Below are positions 1 through 6,722 of a DNA stretch of 17,939 nt, in pieces. The translations under genes and the position numbers were made by a program. The DNA comes from DATAYA01 sp036272815 (lineage in GTDB: Bacteria > Pseudomonadota > Alphaproteobacteria > Acetobacterales > Acetobacteraceae). The notes below the pieces were generated by a model. The model was not told the DNA's origin. It ran no database searches and was given only the letters and a program-made list of their open reading frames with translations. Numbering within the stretch: the first letter of the stretch is position 1; each line of letters starts with the position of its first letter. Location of the stretch: positions 1-17,939 of the forward strand of contig DATAYA010000035.1 of NCBI GenBank assembly GCA_036272815.1, in the 5' to 3' direction.

Positions 1-297
1 GGCCGGCGGCGGCACCGGCGGCAGGCGCGCGTCGAGTTGGCTGAGCTGGACGAACTGCGTCGGTGCGATCGGCCGGAGCTGGAGATAGCTCGACGCAAGC
101 TGCTGGAGCCGCTGCGGGTCGTTCAGCAGCGCCCAGTCGGCGTGCAGCATGGTGGTGCGCTCGCGCGCTGTCGCGGCGGCTCGGATCGTGTTCTCGATAT
201 GGCGATCCAGCACCTGCGACTTGTGCTTGACGTGATAGAGCCAGAGCCCTGAGCCTGCTGCGAGCAGCATGCAGGCGCAAGTGAACGGGCGGATCAT
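1..297 (-). CDS. ftsL: Cell division protein FtsL (N-terminal part, runs off window)
   Basis: FtsL is a small bitopic inner-membrane protein that joins FtsB and FtsQ in the divisome and helps activate septal peptidoglycan synthesis. The 99 visible codons have no stop, so the C-terminus lies outside the window. The product begins MIRPFTCACMLLAAGSGLW, a short cytoplasmic tail running straight into a hydrophobic membrane segment (about residues 4-22). A charged, heptad-like stretch follows (LYHVKHKSQVLDRHIENTIR, residues 20-39), typical of the FtsL periplasmic coiled coil. The later segment with LHADWALLN and LRPIAPTQF matches the usual alphaproteobacterial FtsL pattern. The start codon ATG (297-295) overlaps the rsmH stop as ATGA, so it is probably translated by coupling to rsmH. 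The identification rests on motif pattern and gene order, and both agree. Confidence 0.88.
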   Translation of the reverse strand, partial: MIRPFTCACMLLAAGSGLWLYHVKHKSQVLDRHIENTIRAAATARERTTMLHADWALLNDPQRLQQLASSYLQLRPIAPTQFVQLSQLDARLPPVPPPA

Positions 298-1253
298 GCG
301 GCTTCACTCCCGGCATGGTCGCGGTTGGTGCGGGCGAGAGCGCGCAATCGTGCGCTGCGGGCGCGCGGATTGGCGGCAAGCTCGGCGGCGCCGGGGCGCA
401 CGGCGCGCTGGGTCAGCAGCGAGAAGCGCGGCGGCGCGCCGGGTGCGATGTGCCCGCGCGGATCGTGGCGCGACGGCGACGGAGCACGGCCGGCCTGCGC
501 CAGCATGAACTGCTTCACCAGCCGGTCCTCGAGCGAGTGAAACGCGATCACCACCAAACGGCCTCCGGGTGCAAGCAAGGATGCTGCCTGCTCAAGTGCC
601 CGCTCGATCTCGCCCAGCTCGTCGTTGACCAGGATGCGCAGCGCCTGGAAGCTGCGGGTCGCAGGGTGGTTTCCCGAACGGTCAGGCGGCAGCACGCCGC
701 GGATGATCGCGGCCAGCCGCCCGGTCGTCATGATCGGCGCCTCGGCGCGGGCGGCGATGATCGCCCGCGCGATGCGGCGGGAGGCGCGCTCCTCGCCGAG
801 GCGATAGAGCGTGTCGGCCAGCTCGGCCTCCGGGAGAGTGTTGACAAGGTCCGCGGCGGAGACGCCCTGCCGCGCCATGCGCATGTCGAGCGGGCCGTCG
901 GCGCGGAAGCTGAAGCCGCGCGCGGGGTCGTCGAGCTGGAAGGAGGAGACACCAAGATCGAGCACGACCCCGTCTAGCCGTCCGACTCCGCGTGGCGCCA
1001 GAAGGTTCAGCAGATCGCCGAAACTTCCTTGTAGCAGGTGCAACTTCCCCGGATACGACGCAGCGAGCGCGGCGCCGCGCGCGATCGCATTTGGGTCGCG
1101 GTCGATCGCGAACAGCGTGCAATCGGCGGCCGCCAGGATGGCCGCCGCGTGGCCGCCGCCGCCGAACGTACCGTCGCAATAGACGCCGCCATCGACCGGC
1201 GCGAGAGCCCGCACCAGCTCGGTTGCGAGCACGGGAATGTGGCCGCCGCTCAT
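294..1253 (-). CDS. rsmH: 16S rRNA (cytosine(1402)-N(4))-methyltransferase RsmH
   Basis: RsmH (formerly MraW) uses S-adenosylmethionine to methylate N4 of C1402 in the decoding centre of 16S rRNA. The 319-aa product has normal family length. It opens with the conserved HIPVL (residues 5-9). The glycine-rich SAM motif DGTFGGGGH lies at about 27-35 and the acidic end of strand 2 at AIDRDP (about 49-54). DLGVSSFQLDDPARGFSF (starting around residue 98) and AFHSLEDRLVKQF (His at about 239) are hallmark family motifs. The C-terminal tail is Arg/Ala-rich. The start ATG at 1253 overlaps the mraZ stop (ATGA), and the stop overlaps ftsL in the same way, so the three genes form one transcript. No strong Shine-Dalgarno sequence precedes it, which fits translational coupling. 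Confidence 0.97.
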   Translation of the reverse strand: MSGGHIPVLATELVRALAPVDGGVYCDGTFGGGGHAAAILAAADCTLFAIDRDPNAIARGAALAASYPGKLHLLQGSFGDLLNLLAPRGVGRLDGVVLDLGVSSFQLDDPARGFSFRADGPLDMRMARQGVSAADLVNTLPEAELADTLYRLGEERASRRIARAIIAARAEAPIMTTGRLAAIIRGVLPPDRSGNHPATRSFQALRILVNDELGEIERALEQAASLLAPGGRLVVIAFHSLEDRLVKQFMLAQAGRAPSPSRHDPRGHIAPGAPPRFSLLTQRAVRPGAAELAANPRARSARLRALARTNRDHAGSEAA

Positions 1254-1708
1254 GCCGCACCGGCCGCAGGCAGGGTCATCCCGCCGGTGCGCAGCCGCTC
1301 GCGAGCCTCCGACCGGCGGCGCTCGGCCGCTTCCGGCCGCCAGATCTGGAAGATGCGGCCGAGGCCCATGAACTCCACCTGCTCGGAAAGCCCGGCATGC
1401 GCGACCAGCTTCTCGGGCAGTACGATGCGGCCCTCGCGGTCCGGCTCGACCGGAAACGCGTCGGCGTAGAGTGCCACCGCGAAACTGTCATGCGCTTCGC
1501 CGAACAGATCGAGCCGGTCGAGCGGGGTTGCGAGCGACTGGAACACCGGTTCGGGCCATGCCTCGATGCAGGGATGATTGTGGCTCGGCCGCAGCACCAC
1601 GACGCCGCTCTCCGACAGCGTGCGCAGCGCCGCGCGGAACGGTGCGGGGACCGACACCCGGCCCTTCGCGTCCAGCCGGTTGAGGTGGGTGCCGAGGAAC
1701 TGGCTCAT
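1250..1708 (-). CDS. mraZ: Transcriptional regulator MraZ
   Basis: MraZ is a ring-forming DNA-binding protein that heads the dcw cluster and represses its own operon in E. coli. The start at 1708 (MSQFLGTHLNRLDAKGRVSV) gives 152 aa, the normal family length. The same frame stays open further upstream to 1990, but that part is Arg/Ala/Pro-rich and not MraZ-like. Two AbrB/SpoVT-type half-sites are visible, each with the DxxGR signature: DAKGR at 13-17 and DREGR at 90-94. The region between them (PSHNHPCIEAWPEP) is a typical alphaproteobacterial MraZ segment. It is the first gene of mraZ-rsmH-ftsL. Upstream are TGGGN repeats at a 10-nt period that fit an MraZ operator. The ribosome-binding site is weak, a G-rich stretch about 10 nt upstream. 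Confidence 0.95.
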   Translation of the reverse strand: MSQFLGTHLNRLDAKGRVSVPAPFRAALRTLSESGVVVLRPSHNHPCIEAWPEPVFQSLATPLDRLDLFGEAHDSFAVALYADAFPVEPDREGRIVLPEKLVAHAGLSEQVEFMGLGRIFQIWRPEAAERRRSEARERLRTGGMTLPAAGAA

Positions 1709-1845
1709 CCGTCCCGGCCGCCCCCTCCGTTCCCTGGCGGCTCCCGTCCGCCGGATGGCCGGGATGCCGGGGCCGCGGCGCGCCGGCCAATCGACGCCGA
1801 CCGCCGCCGCGACCCTCTCCCGCGCTGCGAGACCCCCCCGCCACC

Positions 1846-1890
1846 TGGGATGGCATGGGATAACATGGGCTGGCATGGGCGTCAAAGGGA
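1846..1890. promoter_or_regulatory. Candidate MraZ operator: TGGGN repeats every 10 nt
   Basis: On the plus strand TGGGA, TGGGA, TGGGC and TGGGC begin at 1846, 1856, 1866 and 1876. A degenerate AGGGA follows at 1886. All are separated by 5-nt spacers, so the period is exactly 10 nt. E. coli MraZ is known to bind direct TGGGN repeats with 5-nt spacers upstream of mraZ; the match here in sequence, spacing and position (138-182 nt before the mraZ start) is close. The repeats read TGGGN on the strand opposite mraZ; I cannot say whether that is the usual orientation in this lineage. Autoregulation is inferred. Confidence 0.7.
1857..1885 (-). promoter_or_regulatory. Candidate sigma-70-type promoter of the mraZ operon
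   Basis: On the minus strand TTGACG (1885-1880) is a 5/6 match to the -35 consensus. It is followed after 17 nt by TATCCC (1862-1857), a weak -10. The two elements sit inside the TGGGN repeat ladder, so a bound MraZ ring would block polymerase. The -10 is poor, and other AT-rich hexamers such as TAAAAT (1913-1908) could serve instead, although I found no well-spaced -35 for that one. Confidence 0.35.
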
Positions 1891-2010
1891 TTTGCCGACT
1901 TTGCCGGATTTTACGGCGGGTTTTCGAAGTTCGTTGACCAATCTCTAAGAAACGTCGCGCAAGCCGCCCAAAAATTGTGGGAACGGGCAACTACGTTTTC
2001 GTTTAGTTCC

Positions 2011-2019
2011 TGTTGATAA
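2011..2019 (-). promoter_or_regulatory. DnaA-box-like 9-mer upstream of mraZ
   Basis: TTATCAACA differs at one position from the consensus TTATCCACA. It lies about 300 nt upstream of the mraZ start in a locally AT-richer stretch. A single near-match can occur by chance, and no second box is visible nearby. Confidence 0.25.
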
Positions 2020-2038
2020 CTCTGGGGATGACGCGGGG

Positions 2039-2062
2039 CGCCCAGGATGACGCCCAGGATGA
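2039..2062. repeat. Tandem duplication of a 12-nt unit
   Basis: CGCCCAGGATGA occurs twice in direct succession (2039-2050 and 2051-2062), followed by CG. The related string GGATGACG also begins just upstream. It lies in non-coding DNA downstream of rnpB. Replication slippage is the simplest explanation; no function is evident. Confidence 0.6.
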
Positions 2063-2100
2063 CGTCGGGCCCCGTCTCGACGGACATTCGATGAAAGCGT

Positions 2101-2504
2101 GCCAGACGGCCTGTAAGCCGGGTTCTGTCCGCCGCCCGCGGACGGGCGGCGGGACGGCCATTCCTCTGCGACGCGCCTCGCGGCGCGCCTCGCGCGACCA
2201 ACCCGGGCGGCGGGGCGGGAGCCCCTGGCGGACGCGCGACCGCGCTGCCTGCCGCCCCTATTCGGTCTTGCTCCCGGTGGGGTTTGCCCTGCCGCCCCCG
2301 TTGCCGGAGGCGCGGTGCGCTCTTGCCGCACCGTTTCACCCTTGCCTGCGGCGCCCGGAGGCGGCGCGGGCGGTCTGTTTTCTGTGGCACTTTCCCTGGG
2401 GTCGCCCCCGCCGGCTGTTGGCCGGCACCGTTCTCCCGTGGAGCCCGGACTTTCCTCCAACCCGGGCTCGCGCCCGGATCAGCGGCCGCCCGGCCGTCTG
2501 GCGC
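2101..2504 (-). ncRNA. rnpB: RNase P RNA (bacterial type A)
   Basis: This is the catalytic RNA that removes 5' leaders from pre-tRNAs, working with the protein RnpA. On the minus strand the conserved blocks appear in order: GGAGGAAAGTCCGGGCTCC near the 5' end (P4 5' strand and flank), AAGAGCGCACCGCG, GGGAGCAAGACCGAATAGG (the L15 region that contacts the tRNA 3' end), GCAGAGGAATGGCCGTC, and ACAGAACCCGGCTTA near the 3' end. Ends were set by helix P1: GCCAGACGGCC (2502-2492) pairs perfectly over 11 bp with GGCCGTCTGGC (2111-2101). The length of about 400 nt fits alphaproteobacterial RNase P RNAs. Exact termini are uncertain by a few nucleotides. A position next to mraZ is common in this class (from memory). 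Confidence 0.97.
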
Positions 2505-2509
2505 GAGCA

Positions 2510-2538
2510 CGAATGGGCCGGCGCGGCGAACAAGGCAA
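2510..2538 (-). promoter_or_regulatory. Candidate rnpB promoter
   Basis: TTGCCT (2538-2533, a 4/6 match to the -35 consensus) is followed after 17 nt by CATTCG (2515-2510, a weak -10). The mature RNase P 5' end predicted from helix P1 lies about 7 nt downstream. The spacing is right but the -10 is poor. Confidence 0.33.
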
Positions 2539-2597
2539 GGGGCTCTGCCGCTCGACCCCGTCGAGGGCGGAGACCTTGAAATCCGGTCTGCAGAAAT

Positions 2598-2623
2598 CGG
2601 GCTGGGGCTGGCGGGGCAGCCCG
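2598..2623 (-). terminator. Candidate intrinsic terminator after the sensor kinase
   Basis: On the minus strand, 2 nt after the kinase stop codon, CGGGCTG (2623-2617) can pair with CAGCCCG (2604-2598), leaving a 12-nt loop. An alternative is a 6-bp stem GGGCTG/CAGCCC (2622-2617 with 2610-2605). ATTTCTG follows, which is only a short T-run. The hairpin separates the two-component operon from rnpB. Confidence 0.4.
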
Positions 2624-2625
2624 AC

Positions 2626-3999
2626 TCAGACGGGTAGCGTTACGATCACCCGCGCGCCGCCCCCGGCGCGGTTGCCCAACGTCACGTCCCCGCCATGCGC
2701 GCGCAGGATGTTGCGCGCGATCGGCAGGCCGAGGCCGGTGCCGCCGGTCTCGCGCGAGCGGCTCGCCTCCAGCCGGTGGAACGGCTCGAACACGCGCTCC
2801 AGCTCCGAGGGCGGGATACCCGGCCCCTCGTCCTCGATCTCCACCATCGCCACCCCCTCGCGCGGCGGCCGCAGCCGGACGTGGGCGGCCGCGCCATAGG
2901 CGAGCGCGTTGGCGACGAGGTTGGCGAACGCCCGCTTCAGCGCCAGCGGCCGTGCCCACACCGTCAGCCGCTCCGGCCCATCGAGATCGACGCAGGCGCC
3001 CGCCTCCGGCCGTGCGTCCGCCGCCTCGTCGAGCACGGTGCGCAGCAGGGCGGCGAGGTCGACCGGGCGCACCGGCTCGCCACTCGACGCCTCGCGGCCG
3101 AATTGCAGCGTCGCCGCGACCATCGCCTCCAGCTCGTCGAGATCGGCGAGCATTCGCGTCCGCTGCTCGTCGTCCTCGATGAACTCGGTGCGCAGCTTGA
3201 GCCGGGTGATCGGCGTGCGCAGGTCGTGGCCGATCGCGGTCAGCAGGAAGGTGCGGTCCTGCACGAAGCGGCCCAGCCGTGCGGCCATCGTGTTGAAGGC
3301 GGCGGCCGCGATCGCGATCTCGGTCGGCCCGTCCTCGGCCAGCGGCGGCGCGTTGACGTCGCGGCCGAGCCGCTCGGCGGCGCCGGCGAGGGTGCGCAGC
3401 GGGTCGGTGAGCCGCCGCACCGCCCAGAAGATCAGTCCGGCGGCGGCAATGGTCATCACCGCAAAGGCGATCAGGAAGGTGGGCGAGTTCCACGGCCGCG
3501 CCTCCCGCACATGCATCCGCAGCACCAGCCAGCGCGTGTCCGGCATCCGCATCGCGACCAGCAGCCGCTGCTTGTGCGGCTGCTCCTGCATCAGCACGGC
3601 GTGCGGGCGCAGCATCGGCGGCAGCGGCACCAGTGCCATGTTGAGGAAGATGATCCGCTGCAACGGCGCCGGCATCCCCTGCACGGCGTCGGGCGGCAAT
3701 GTGGCGGAGAGGTCGGCCCGCATCCCCGGCGTCTTCGACAGTTCGGCGACCAGAGCCTGACGCTGCGGCCCGGATGTCGTGGCGACCGCCCGATAGGTGC
3801 TCATGATCCGCAGGCCAAGGTCGCGCATGATCGAAAGCCGTTCCAGGCCCATCCGGTCGAACGCGTGGATGGTGAGCCCGACTGCCTGCACCACCATCAG
3901 CGCCAGCAGCAGTGCCAGTGCCGTGCGGCCGGCCAGGCTTCGCGGCCAGAGCCAGCGCGGTGCTCGAAATTGCCGGCCGCCTGGCGAGGATGTGCTCAC
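2626..3999 (-). CDS. Sensor histidine kinase, EnvZ-like
   Basis: This 457-aa protein is a membrane histidine kinase that should autophosphorylate and pass phosphate to the regulator encoded just upstream. Two membrane segments (about 27-47 and 174-194) frame a periplasmic region of roughly 125 residues. A HAMP linker follows (about 195-250), then a HisKA domain with the H-box IGHDLRTPITRLK (phospho-His at about 258). The ATPase domain has an N-box FANLVANALAYG (about 358-369), G1 motif EDEGPGIP (389-396) and G2 motif GGTGLGLPIA (about 419-428). All catalytic elements look intact. The start is a GTG at 3999 that overlaps the regulator's stop (GTGA), indicating coupled translation. H-box and domain order match the OmpR/EnvZ type; the signal sensed is unknown. 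Confidence 0.92.
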   Translation of the reverse strand: MSTSSPGGRQFRAPRWLWPRSLAGRTALALLLALMVVQAVGLTIHAFDRMGLERLSIMRDLGLRIMSTYRAVATTSGPQRQALVAELSKTPGMRADLSATLPPDAVQGMPAPLQRIIFLNMALVPLPPMLRPHAVLMQEQPHKQRLLVAMRMPDTRWLVLRMHVREARPWNSPTFLIAFAVMTIAAAGLIFWAVRRLTDPLRTLAGAAERLGRDVNAPPLAEDGPTEIAIAAAAFNTMAARLGRFVQDRTFLLTAIGHDLRTPITRLKLRTEFIEDDEQRTRMLADLDELEAMVAATLQFGREASSGEPVRPVDLAALLRTVLDEAADARPEAGACVDLDGPERLTVWARPLALKRAFANLVANALAYGAAAHVRLRPPREGVAMVEIEDEGPGIPPSELERVFEPFHRLEASRSRETGGTGLGLPIARNILRAHGGDVTLGNRAGGGARVIVTLPV

Positions 4000-4736
4000 G
4001 CGCGCTCGACGTCGCTCGCGAGCACGTAGCCGCCGCCGCGCACGGTCTTGATGAGCTGCGCGTGGCGCCCGTCATCGACGAGCTTGCGGCGCAGCCGGCT
4101 GATCGCGACGTCGATCGCGCGGTCGAATGGGCCGGCCTGCCGGCCGCGCAGCAGATCGAGCAGCATGTCGCGCGTCAGCACGCGGTTGGCCCGCTCCAGC
4201 AGCGCCAACAAGAGATCGTATTCGCCACCGGTGAGCGGCACCTCCGCACCGTCCGGATTGAGCAGCCGCCGCCGCGCCGGCTCCAGCAGCCAGCCGGAGA
4301 AGCGGAACGCGCGCGGCCCTGCCTCCATCCGGTCGGCCGCCTCGCCGGCACGGCGCAGCACGGCGCGGATGCGGGCGAGCAGCTCGCGCGGGTTGAACGG
4401 CTTGGCGAGGTAGTCGTCGGCGCCGAGTTCGAGGCCGATGATGCGATCGGTCTCTTCGCCCATTGCAGTCAGCATCACGATCGGCAGGCTAGCGTTGCCG
4501 CCTCCGTGGCCGACCCCGCGGCCGCGCAGCCAGCGCGCAAAGTCGAGCCCGGATTCGCCGGGCAGCATCAGGTCGAGCACGAGAAGCTGGTGGTTTGCGC
4601 CAGCCAGGGCCCGCCGCGCCTCGCGCGCGTCGCGCGCGGTGCTGACCCGCATCCCGTGGCGTTCGAGGAAGCGGGCGAGCAGCTCGCGGATGTCGCGATC
4701 GTCGTCGACCACCAGGATATGCGGCGGGAACTCCAT
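3996..4736 (-). CDS. Two-component response regulator, OmpR family
   Basis: The 246-aa product is a transcription regulator with an N-terminal receiver domain and a C-terminal winged helix. Receiver landmarks are the acidic pocket DDD (11-13), phospho-acceptor Asp55 in LLVLDLMLPG, Thr90 in VMLTAMG and Lys112 in YLAKPFNPRELL. The effector domain (about 143-240) has LTGGEYDLLLALLERANRV and the recognition helix around DRAIDVAISRLRRKL, ending in the family-typical IKTVRGGGYVL. I chose ATG 4736 because it leaves a normal short N-terminus before HILVVDDD. ATG 4748, four codons upstream, is an alternative. Neither has a clear Shine-Dalgarno, and TATGGT just upstream could even be a -10 for a nearly leaderless mRNA. 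It precedes its kinase and is divergent from the alkA-like gene. Confidence 0.93.
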   Translation of the reverse strand: MEFPPHILVVDDDRDIRELLARFLERHGMRVSTARDAREARRALAGANHQLLVLDLMLPGESGLDFARWLRGRGVGHGGGNASLPIVMLTAMGEETDRIIGLELGADDYLAKPFNPRELLARIRAVLRRAGEAADRMEAGPRAFRFSGWLLEPARRRLLNPDGAEVPLTGGEYDLLLALLERANRVLTRDMLLDLLRGRQAGPFDRAIDVAISRLRRKLVDDGRHAQLIKTVRGGGYVLASDVERA

Positions 4737-4921
4737 GCGCCGTACCATAGGGAGACGGAAGCGCTCGTGCCACTGCGGTGCCTGGAGGAGCCGCAAGCCG
4801 GGCCGACGACGGCCCGCATGTGCCGGCATCGCAGCCAAGTGCCGCGAAGCCACGGGACACGCGCATCCGGCCGGAGCGCTCATCGCGCGCCGGCTGCTCG
4901 GCCAGGCGGCGCCGCTCTGTG

Positions 4922-5665
4922 ATGGACAAGGCGGGTGCGGCGTGCTGTCGAGTGCCCCATGGGCCGCCTCCCGCAGCCGGCCAGGTATCGAGAGAGTCGA
5001 CGATCATCCCTGACGCAAGCGCGACCACCTTCCCGCACCCGCCGCAGACAGCCCGCGCCGCGCTGGACCTTCTCGCTGCGCGCGATGCCATGCTCGGCCG
5101 CATCGAGCCCGCCTGCGGGCCGCTGCCCTGGCGCCGTCGGCCGGCCGGCTTTCCGGGCCTGCTCGCGGCGATTGTCGGCCAGCAGATCAGCAACCAGGCG
5201 GCCGCGGCGATCTGGCGCCGGCTCGCCGCCGTCCCCGGCGCGCTGACGCCCGAGGGCATCGCCGACCTGCCGGACGAGACGCTGCGCGGCGCCGGACTGT
5301 CGCGCCCGAAGATCATGCACGCCCGCTCGCTTGCTGCGGCGTTCGCAGAAGGGCGGCTCTCCGCGGAGGCGCTCGCCACGCTACCCGACGAGGCGGCGGT
5401 CGTGGCGATCGCCGGCGTGCGCGGCCTCGGGCGCTGGAGTGCCGAGGTCTATCTGCTGTTCGCCGAGGCGCGCGCGGACATCTTCCCCGCCGCCGACCTG
5501 GCGCTCGCCGCGTCCCACGCGCACCTCACCGGCGCCGCAACGCGACTGTCGGCCGCCGCCCTGCTGGCAGCGGCCGAGGCATGGCGTCCGTCGCGCGGGC
5601 TCGCGGCGCGGCTGCTGTGGCACCATTGGCGGCACGTGACCGGCCGTCCGAGCTTCGACGACTGA
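4922..5665 (+). CDS. DNA-3-methyladenine glycosylase II (AlkA/HhH-GPD family)
   Basis: This enzyme should excise alkylated purines such as 3-methyladenine to start base-excision repair in the cytoplasm. The HhH-GPD core is clear. IVGQQISNQAAAAIWRRL (about 84-101) is the conserved first helix pair. AIAGVRGLGRWSAEVYLLF (about 162-180) is the helix-hairpin-helix DNA-binding motif. FPAADLAL (188-195) holds the catalytic Asp at about 192. WRPSRGLAARLLWHHW (about 221-236) is the usual C-terminal helix. From ATG 4922 the protein is 247 aa. The family core starts near residue 46, and many homologs are about 205-215 aa, so GTG 4952 or another downstream start is possible. No good ribosome-binding site marks any of them. 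The gene ends 12 nt before the crotonase gene, so the two may be cotranscribed. Confidence 0.85.
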   Translation: MDKAGAACCRVPHGPPPAAGQVSRESTIIPDASATTFPHPPQTARAALDLLAARDAMLGRIEPACGPLPWRRRPAGFPGLLAAIVGQQISNQAAAAIWRRLAAVPGALTPEGIADLPDETLRGAGLSRPKIMHARSLAAAFAEGRLSAEALATLPDEAAVVAIAGVRGLGRWSAEVYLLFAEARADIFPAADLALAASHAHLTGAATRLSAAALLAAAEAWRPSRGLAARLLWHHWRHVTGRPSFDD

Positions 5666-5677
5666 GCAGGAGAGGCC

Positions 5678-6460
5678 ATGCCCGACCCCCGCATCCGAAT
5701 CGCGCGCGATGGCCCGATCGCGACCGTCACCTTCACCCGCGAGGAGGCCCGCAACGCCTTCGACCTCGCGATGTGGGCGGCCCTGCACGAGGCGATGGAC
5801 GCGCTCTCGGCCGAGGACGCACTGCGCTGCGTGGTGCTGCGCGGCGCCGGCACCGCGGCGTTCTCGGCCGGCGCCGACATCAAGTCCTTCGCCACCGAGC
5901 GCGGCACGCCCGAGCAGGAGGCCCGCTACGCACCGATTTTCCACGACGCTATGCAGTCGATCCGATGCTGCCGCCATCCAGTCGTGGCGATGATCCTGGG
6001 CCACTGCCTCGGCGGCGGCGCCGGCATCGCGACGATGTGCGACTTCCGCGTCGGCGGCGAGGGCATCCGGTTCGGCATCACCGCCAACCGCATGGGGCTG
6101 TGGTATCCGCATGCCGAGATCGCGCCGATCCTGGCACTGGCGGGCAGCGGCGTCGCCGCCGAGATGCTGATCGAGGGTCGCATTTTCACGGGTCGAGAGG
6201 CCTATGAGCGCGGCCTGCTGTCACGCCTGGTGACCGATGATGCGGTGGAGGCGGAGGCGCTCGCGCTGGCCGGGCGCATCGCCGCCGGCGCGCCGCTCGC
6301 CGCGCGGTTCCACAAGGCGGCGATCGCGGCACTGCTGGGACCGCTTCCGATGCCGGCGGCGGCGCAGGCGACCGCCGGGGGCTTTGTGCAGACGGAGGAT
6401 TTCCGCGACGCGGTGCGCGCGTTCGCCGAACGCCGGCCGCCTCGCTTCGTGGGAAAATAG
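5678..6460 (+). CDS. Crotonase-superfamily protein (annotated type: enoyl-CoA hydratase/isomerase), atypical active site
   Basis: The 260-aa protein has the crotonase fold. TFTREEARNAFD lies near residue 18. The oxyanion-hole segments are FSAGADIKSF (62-71) and GHCLGGGAG (108-116). Crotonases act on acyl-CoA thioesters, but the two glutamates used by classical enoyl-CoA hydratase are missing. The GGGCE position is GGGAG (Gly116), and the FGQPE position is FGITA (Ala136). The following segment RMGLWYPHAEIAP resembles other non-hydratase crotonases in having an aromatic after LG. A decarboxylase, isomerase or hydrolase role is therefore as likely as hydration. An AGGAGAGG ribosome-binding site precedes ATG 5678. 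It lies directly downstream of the alkA-like gene, and the functional link is unclear. Confidence 0.85.
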   Translation: MPDPRIRIARDGPIATVTFTREEARNAFDLAMWAALHEAMDALSAEDALRCVVLRGAGTAAFSAGADIKSFATERGTPEQEARYAPIFHDAMQSIRCCRHPVVAMILGHCLGGGAGIATMCDFRVGGEGIRFGITANRMGLWYPHAEIAPILALAGSGVAAEMLIEGRIFTGREAYERGLLSRLVTDDAVEAEALALAGRIAAGAPLAARFHKAAIAALLGPLPMPAAAQATAGGFVQTEDFRDAVRAFAERRPPRFVGK

Positions 6461-6481
6461 ATTTAACGCCTGGTTCATCGG

Positions 6482-6501
6482 TCGGCCCTGGGCTGGGCCG
6501 A
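6482..6501 (+). other. Hairpin after the crotonase gene
   Basis: TCGGCCC (6482-6488) and GGGCCGA (6495-6501) form a perfect 7-bp stem with a 6-nt loop, 22 nt after the crotonase stop. There is no T-run, so this is at best a weak or Rho-assisted terminator or mRNA-end hairpin. Confidence 0.35.
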
Positions 6502-6542
6502 TCATGACCGGCAGCCTGCCGCCACAGGGCGAGGAGTGACAG

Positions 6543-6689
6543 ATGCGGCTCCACGCTGCTGCGCGAAGCGCGGAGCGGCTGCCCCCGGCCGTGGCAAACG
6601 GGGCCGCGCTGCGCCCGGTCGACGCAGCGCGGATGACGGAGACCTTGCTCGGGCCCGAGGCGGCGATGGCGGTGCTGCGGGCGGGCTGA
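6543..6689 (+). CDS. Hypothetical small protein, 48 aa
   Basis: I do not recognise this product. ATG 6543 is preceded by GAGGAG at a good distance (about 7 nt), a better ribosome-binding site than that of the next gene. Codons end in G or C in about nine of ten cases, as in the neighbours. The sequence begins MRLHAAARSAERLPPAVANG and ends with an amphipathic-looking helix (MTETLLGPEAAMAVLRAG). There is no signal peptide or membrane segment. The TGA stop (6687-6689) is in the same reading frame as the flavoprotein gene that starts 33 nt later. It could be a leader peptide, a small partner of the downstream operon, or a chance ORF in GC-rich DNA. Confidence 0.42.
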   Translation: MRLHAAARSAERLPPAVANGAALRPVDAARMTETLLGPEAAMAVLRAG

Positions 6690-6722
6690 CAAACTGCGCG
6701 GCCCCGCCCGCGTTGCGGCACG

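Larger units (their letters stand above)
1891..2100. other. Intergenic stretch between mraZ operator and rnpB
   Basis: I see no convincing gene in these 210 nt. The part at 1921-2020 is clearly less GC-rich than the surroundings, as expected for a promoter region. It contains TTATCAACA on the minus strand (2019-2011), one mismatch from the DnaA box TTATCCACA. A 12-nt unit CGCCCAGGATGA is tandemly duplicated at 2039-2062. Sequence just 3' of RNase P RNA (2070-2100) shows no clear intrinsic terminator. Confidence 0.5.

Noticed and set aside
1709..1990. Upstream extension of mraZ by 94 residues
   Set aside because: It would place the TGGGN operator inside the gene and adds Arg/Pro-rich sequence not seen in MraZ; 1708 gives the family length and the usual MSQFLGTHxNRLD start.
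2013..2899. Overlapping plus-strand open frames across 2013-2899
   Set aside because: They run over RNase P RNA and the end of the kinase gene; the conserved RNA blocks and perfect P1 helix explain the sequence.
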